A stretch of DNA of 64,000 bases from Pseudomonas chlororaphis subsp. piscium (GTDB lineage: Bacteria; Pseudomonadota; Gammaproteobacteria; Pseudomonadales; Pseudomonadaceae), in the NCBI RefSeq assembly GCF_003850345.1, contig NZ_CP027707.1:868001-932000 (forward strand), read 5' to 3'. Each line of letters opens with the position of its first letter. The first letter of the stretch is position 1. The translations under genes and the position numbers were made by a program. The notes below the pieces were generated by a model. The model saw only the letters and a list, made by a program, of their open reading frames with translations. It was not told the origin of the DNA and ran no database searches. Positions 61,627 to 64,000 of the stretch are shown here, piece by piece.

Positions 61627-64000
61627 TCAGGCTTGCCGGGCCCGCGTCACCCGATCCACCAGGTACACCAGTCCGTGATAATCGATCCCGCCATGCTGGC
61701 TCAGGCCGATTTCACAGGTGCGGCTGGTGGAGATGCCTTCGCTGCAATACTGCACCGCGTCCTTGAGGCTGCGCAGGGCGTGGGCGTTGAGTTGGGGCGT
61801 GGTGAAGCCCTTGTCGCCGGCGAATCCGCAGCAATGGATGCCTTCCGGGATCACCACGTTGTTGCTGCAACGCCGCGCCAGATCGATCAGCGCTTGGCTC
61901 TCGCCCAGGTGTTGGGTGCTACAGGTGACGTGCACGGCGACCGGCGCTTCCTGAGGGGTGAATTCGAGCTTGTCCATCAGGTGGGTGCGGATGAAGCGCA
62001 CCGGGTCGTACAGGTCCAGGCGTACGTCGCCCAGGTCCTGCACCAGGCGCAGGGTGCAGGGGCTGGTGTCGCAGTAGATCGGATCGAGGCCGCCGCGGCT
62101 GGCGTGGAGCAGGGCGCCGATCAGTTCCTGGCGCTTGTGCTCGGCCTGTTCCGCGTAGCCCTTGGAGGCGAACGGCTGGCCACAGCACAGGTTCTCCATG
62201 TTGTCCGGGATCACCACCTGGTAACCGGCTTTTTCCAGCAGGCCGCGGGTCTTGTCGTAGAGCGAGCTTTGCTCGTTGTCCCCGGCCGCCGGGCCCATGA
62301 CCCGCGACACACAGGCCGCCAGATAGACCACCCGTGGCCGCTGGTCGCTGACCGCCGGGCTGAAACGAATGGCCCGTTCCGGCTGCGGCATGGCGCTGGT
62401 CCATTGCGGCACCTGGCCCTTGGACAGTTTGCTCAGCGTCGCCGAAACCCTGGCCAGGCGTGGCGCCCCCAGCAGCATCCGCGCACCGTTGGCCACATGT
62501 AGGGTGAACCGCGCGCCCTGCAAGGTGGCGGCGAAATGCGAGCCAATCCAATCGGCCGCCTTGGCGTGGGTGGCGTGCTGGCTGCGCAGTTTCTTCACCA
62601 GCTCGCCGGTGTTGATGCCCACCGGGCAGCGCTGGGCGCACAGGCCGGTGGCGGCGCAGGTGTCGAGGCCCTGGTATTGATAGGCCGCTTCCAGTTCCCT
62701 GGTGTCGACGCCGGCGCGTTTGCGCGCCTGGATATCGCGCCAGATCACGATGCGCTGGCGTGGGCTCAGGGTCAGCCCCTTGGATGGGCATACCGGTTCG
62801 CAGAAGCCGCACTCGATGCACTTATCCACAATCTCGTCGGCCGCCGGCAGCGGCTTGAGGTGCTTGAGGTGGATCTGCGGGTCTGCGCTGAGCACCACGT
62901 CCGGGTTGAGGATGCCGTTGGGGTCGAGCAGGCGCTTGAGTTGCCACATCAACTGGTAGGCATCGCTGCCCCATTCCAGCTCGACGAAGGGCGCCATATT
63001 GCGCCCGGTGCCGTGTTCGGCCTTGAGCGAGCCGCCGAACTCCACCGCCACCAGTTGCGCCACGTCATCCATGAAGGCCTGGTAGCGCGTCACTTCCTCG
63101 GCGCTGTTGAAGCCCTGGGTGAAGACGAAATGCAGGTTGCCCTCCAGCGCATGGCCGAACAGGATCGCCTCGTCGTAGTGATGTTTATCGAACAGCGCGA
63201 TCAGGCGATTGACGCCGATGGCCAGCTGTTCCACCGGGAAGGTCACGTCTTCGATGATCACCGTGGTGCCGGTCTTGCGCACCGCGCCAACGGCGGGGAA
63301 GGTGTCCTTGCGGATCGCCCAGAGCTTGGCGTTTTCCTTCGGGTCTTCGGTGAAGTCGACCTGCTTCTCCACCGGGAAAGCGGCGAGGGACGCCATGATC
63401 TGCGCCAGTTGTTCCTGCAACAGCGCGGAAGACGCGGCGCGGGATTCGATCAGCAGCGCGCAGGCATTGGCGGACAGCTGCTGGACGAAGGCTGGCATCC
63501 CGGGTTTGTCCTGCACCGAGCGCAGGCTGCGGCGATCCAGCAGTTCCACGGCGGATACCGGCTGGCTTTTCAGCACGGTCACCGCGTTGCAGCAGGTTTC
63601 CACATCCGGGAAGACGATCAGTGCCGAGGCCTTGTTTGGGTGGTCGATCACCGTGTCGTAGGTCACCGCGCTGATAAAGCCCAGGGTGCCCTCGGAGCCC
63701 ACCAGCAGGTGGCTGAGGATGTCCAGCGGCTCATCGAAATCCACCAGGGCGTTGAGGGACAGGCCGGTGGTGTTTTTCAGGCGGTACTTGTGGCGGATCT
63801 TCGCCGCCAGTTCGCTGTTGGCGCGGGTCTCGCGGCCCAGGCTGGCCAGGCGTTCCAGCAGCTCGCCGTGGCTGGCGCGAAAGGCCGCGACGCTGGCGGC
63901 GTCTTCGGTGTCCAGGCGGGTGCCGTCGGCCAGCACCAGACGCAGGCCGGCCAGGGTGTGATAGGTGTTTTGCGCGGTGCCGCAGCACATGCCGCTGGCA
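61627..64000 (-). CDS. dld: FAD-binding and Fe-S-binding D-lactate dehydrogenase, partial
   Basis: The N-terminus, including the start of the FAD domain, is cut by the right edge; 791 codons are visible. FAD_binding_4/FAD-oxidase C parts (SHLLVGSEGTLGFISAVTYD, and GNLHFVFTQGFNSAEEVTRY) are followed by a C-terminal iron-sulfur part with CIECGFCEPVCPSKGLTLSP (ferredoxin-type cluster) and CCG-type CysCysGly domains (MENLCCGQPFASKG, IHCCGFAGDKGF). This two-part layout is that of quinone-linked Dld in lld operons of Pseudomonas. A glycolate- or hydroxyglutarate-type relative cannot be excluded from the visible part. Confidence 0.85.
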   Translation of the reverse strand, partial: ASGMCCGTAQNTYHTLAGLRLVLADGTRLDTEDAASVAAFRASHGELLERLASLGRETRANSELAAKIRHKYRLKNTTGLSLNALVDFDEPLDILSHLLVGSEGTLGFISAVTYDTVIDHPNKASALIVFPDVETCCNAVTVLKSQPVSAVELLDRRSLRSVQDKPGMPAFVQQLSANACALLIESRAASSALLQEQLAQIMASLAAFPVEKQVDFTEDPKENAKLWAIRKDTFPAVGAVRKTGTTVIIEDVTFPVEQLAIGVNRLIALFDKHHYDEAILFGHALEGNLHFVFTQGFNSAEEVTRYQAFMDDVAQLVAVEFGGSLKAEHGTGRNMAPFVELEWGSDAYQLMWQLKRLLDPNGILNPDVVLSADPQIHLKHLKPLPAADEIVDKCIECGFCEPVCPSKGLTLSPRQRIVIWRDIQARKRAGVDTRELEAAYQYQGLDTCAATGLCAQRCPVGINTGELVKKLRSQHATHAKAADWIGSHFAATLQGARFTLHVANGARMLLGAPRLARVSATLSKLSKGQVPQWTSAMPQPERAIRFSPAVSDQRPRVVYLAACVSRVMGPAAGDNEQSSLYDKTRGLLEKAGYQVVIPDNMENLCCGQPFASKGYAEQAEHKRQELIGALLHASRGGLDPIYCDTSPCTLRLVQDLGDVRLDLYDPVRFIRTHLMDKLEFTPQEAPVAVHVTCSTQHLGESQALIDLARRCSNNVVIPEGIHCCGFAGDKGFTTPQLNAHALRSLKDAVQYCSEGISTSRTCEIGLSQHGGIDYHGLVYLVDRVTRARQA

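Overview
The window looks like a chromosome segment from a fluorescent-group Pseudomonas. The evidence is the GC-rich codon use, the two classes of Pseudomonas REP/REPIN palindromes, the gene families (KynR/KynU, an AntR-type regulator, an McpS-like chemoreceptor, DUF3077/DUF6124 small proteins) and a Pseudomonas-type tmRNA. All names rest on reading the sequence; no database was searched.

1-20.4 kb is a metabolic region rich in regulators. It holds the 5' part of antA (anthranilate dioxygenase) with a divergent antR, and kynR/kynU with an amino-acid permease (tryptophan to kynurenine to anthranilate). It continues with a LysR/TauE pair, ygiN-like and mdaB-like quinone genes with a LysR gene, an SDR epimerase and ggt. 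A D-amino-acid module (GntP-type permease, RpiR regulator, D-aminoacylase), a VOC protein and an OruR-like AraC regulator follow. Every REP/REPIN in the window lies here.

20.6-43 kb is ordinary core or flexible genome. It has a DUF3077 gene behind a structured leader, an mcpS-like chemoreceptor, and a run of envelope phosphate genes (histidine phosphatase, PAP2, lipoprotein, ArnT-like transferase, metallophosphoesterase). An amino-acid ABC transporter with an M20 amidohydrolase and divergent LysR follows, then a TetR-controlled isomerase/hydrolase pair with two palindromic operators, a second ArnT-like protein, a PotF-like binding protein, a LysR gene and an SGNH esterase.

43-45 kb has a DUF6124 operon behind a second copy of the leader, then AT-rich, partly decayed DNA.

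About 45.04-60.67 kb is a genomic island inserted at the 3' end of ssrA (tmRNA). A P4-type integrase lies next to ssrA, and a degenerate direct repeat of the ssrA 3' end plus its terminator region lies at the far side. The cargo includes a tightly coupled three-gene operon (DUF6884-like/GIY-YIG nuclease, SIR2 fused to a P-loop kinase-like domain, nucleoside deoxyribosyltransferase-like protein) that looks like an NAD/nucleotide-centred defence system. It also includes an AAA ATPase plus subtilisin-like protease pair, and a DUF3987-integrase module. Inside the island is the third copy of the structured leader, followed by a 28-codon upstream ORF and a hairpin that hides the next ribosome site.

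60.7-64 kb returns to core: ssrA, a small periplasmic protein and dld (D-lactate dehydrogenase), cut by the right edge.

The most interesting observations are (i) the three-copy pseudoknotted leader with compensatory changes, (ii) the SIR2-kinase/NDT/GIY-YIG operon, and (iii) two translation-coupling switches built from short ORFs and ribosome-site hairpins.
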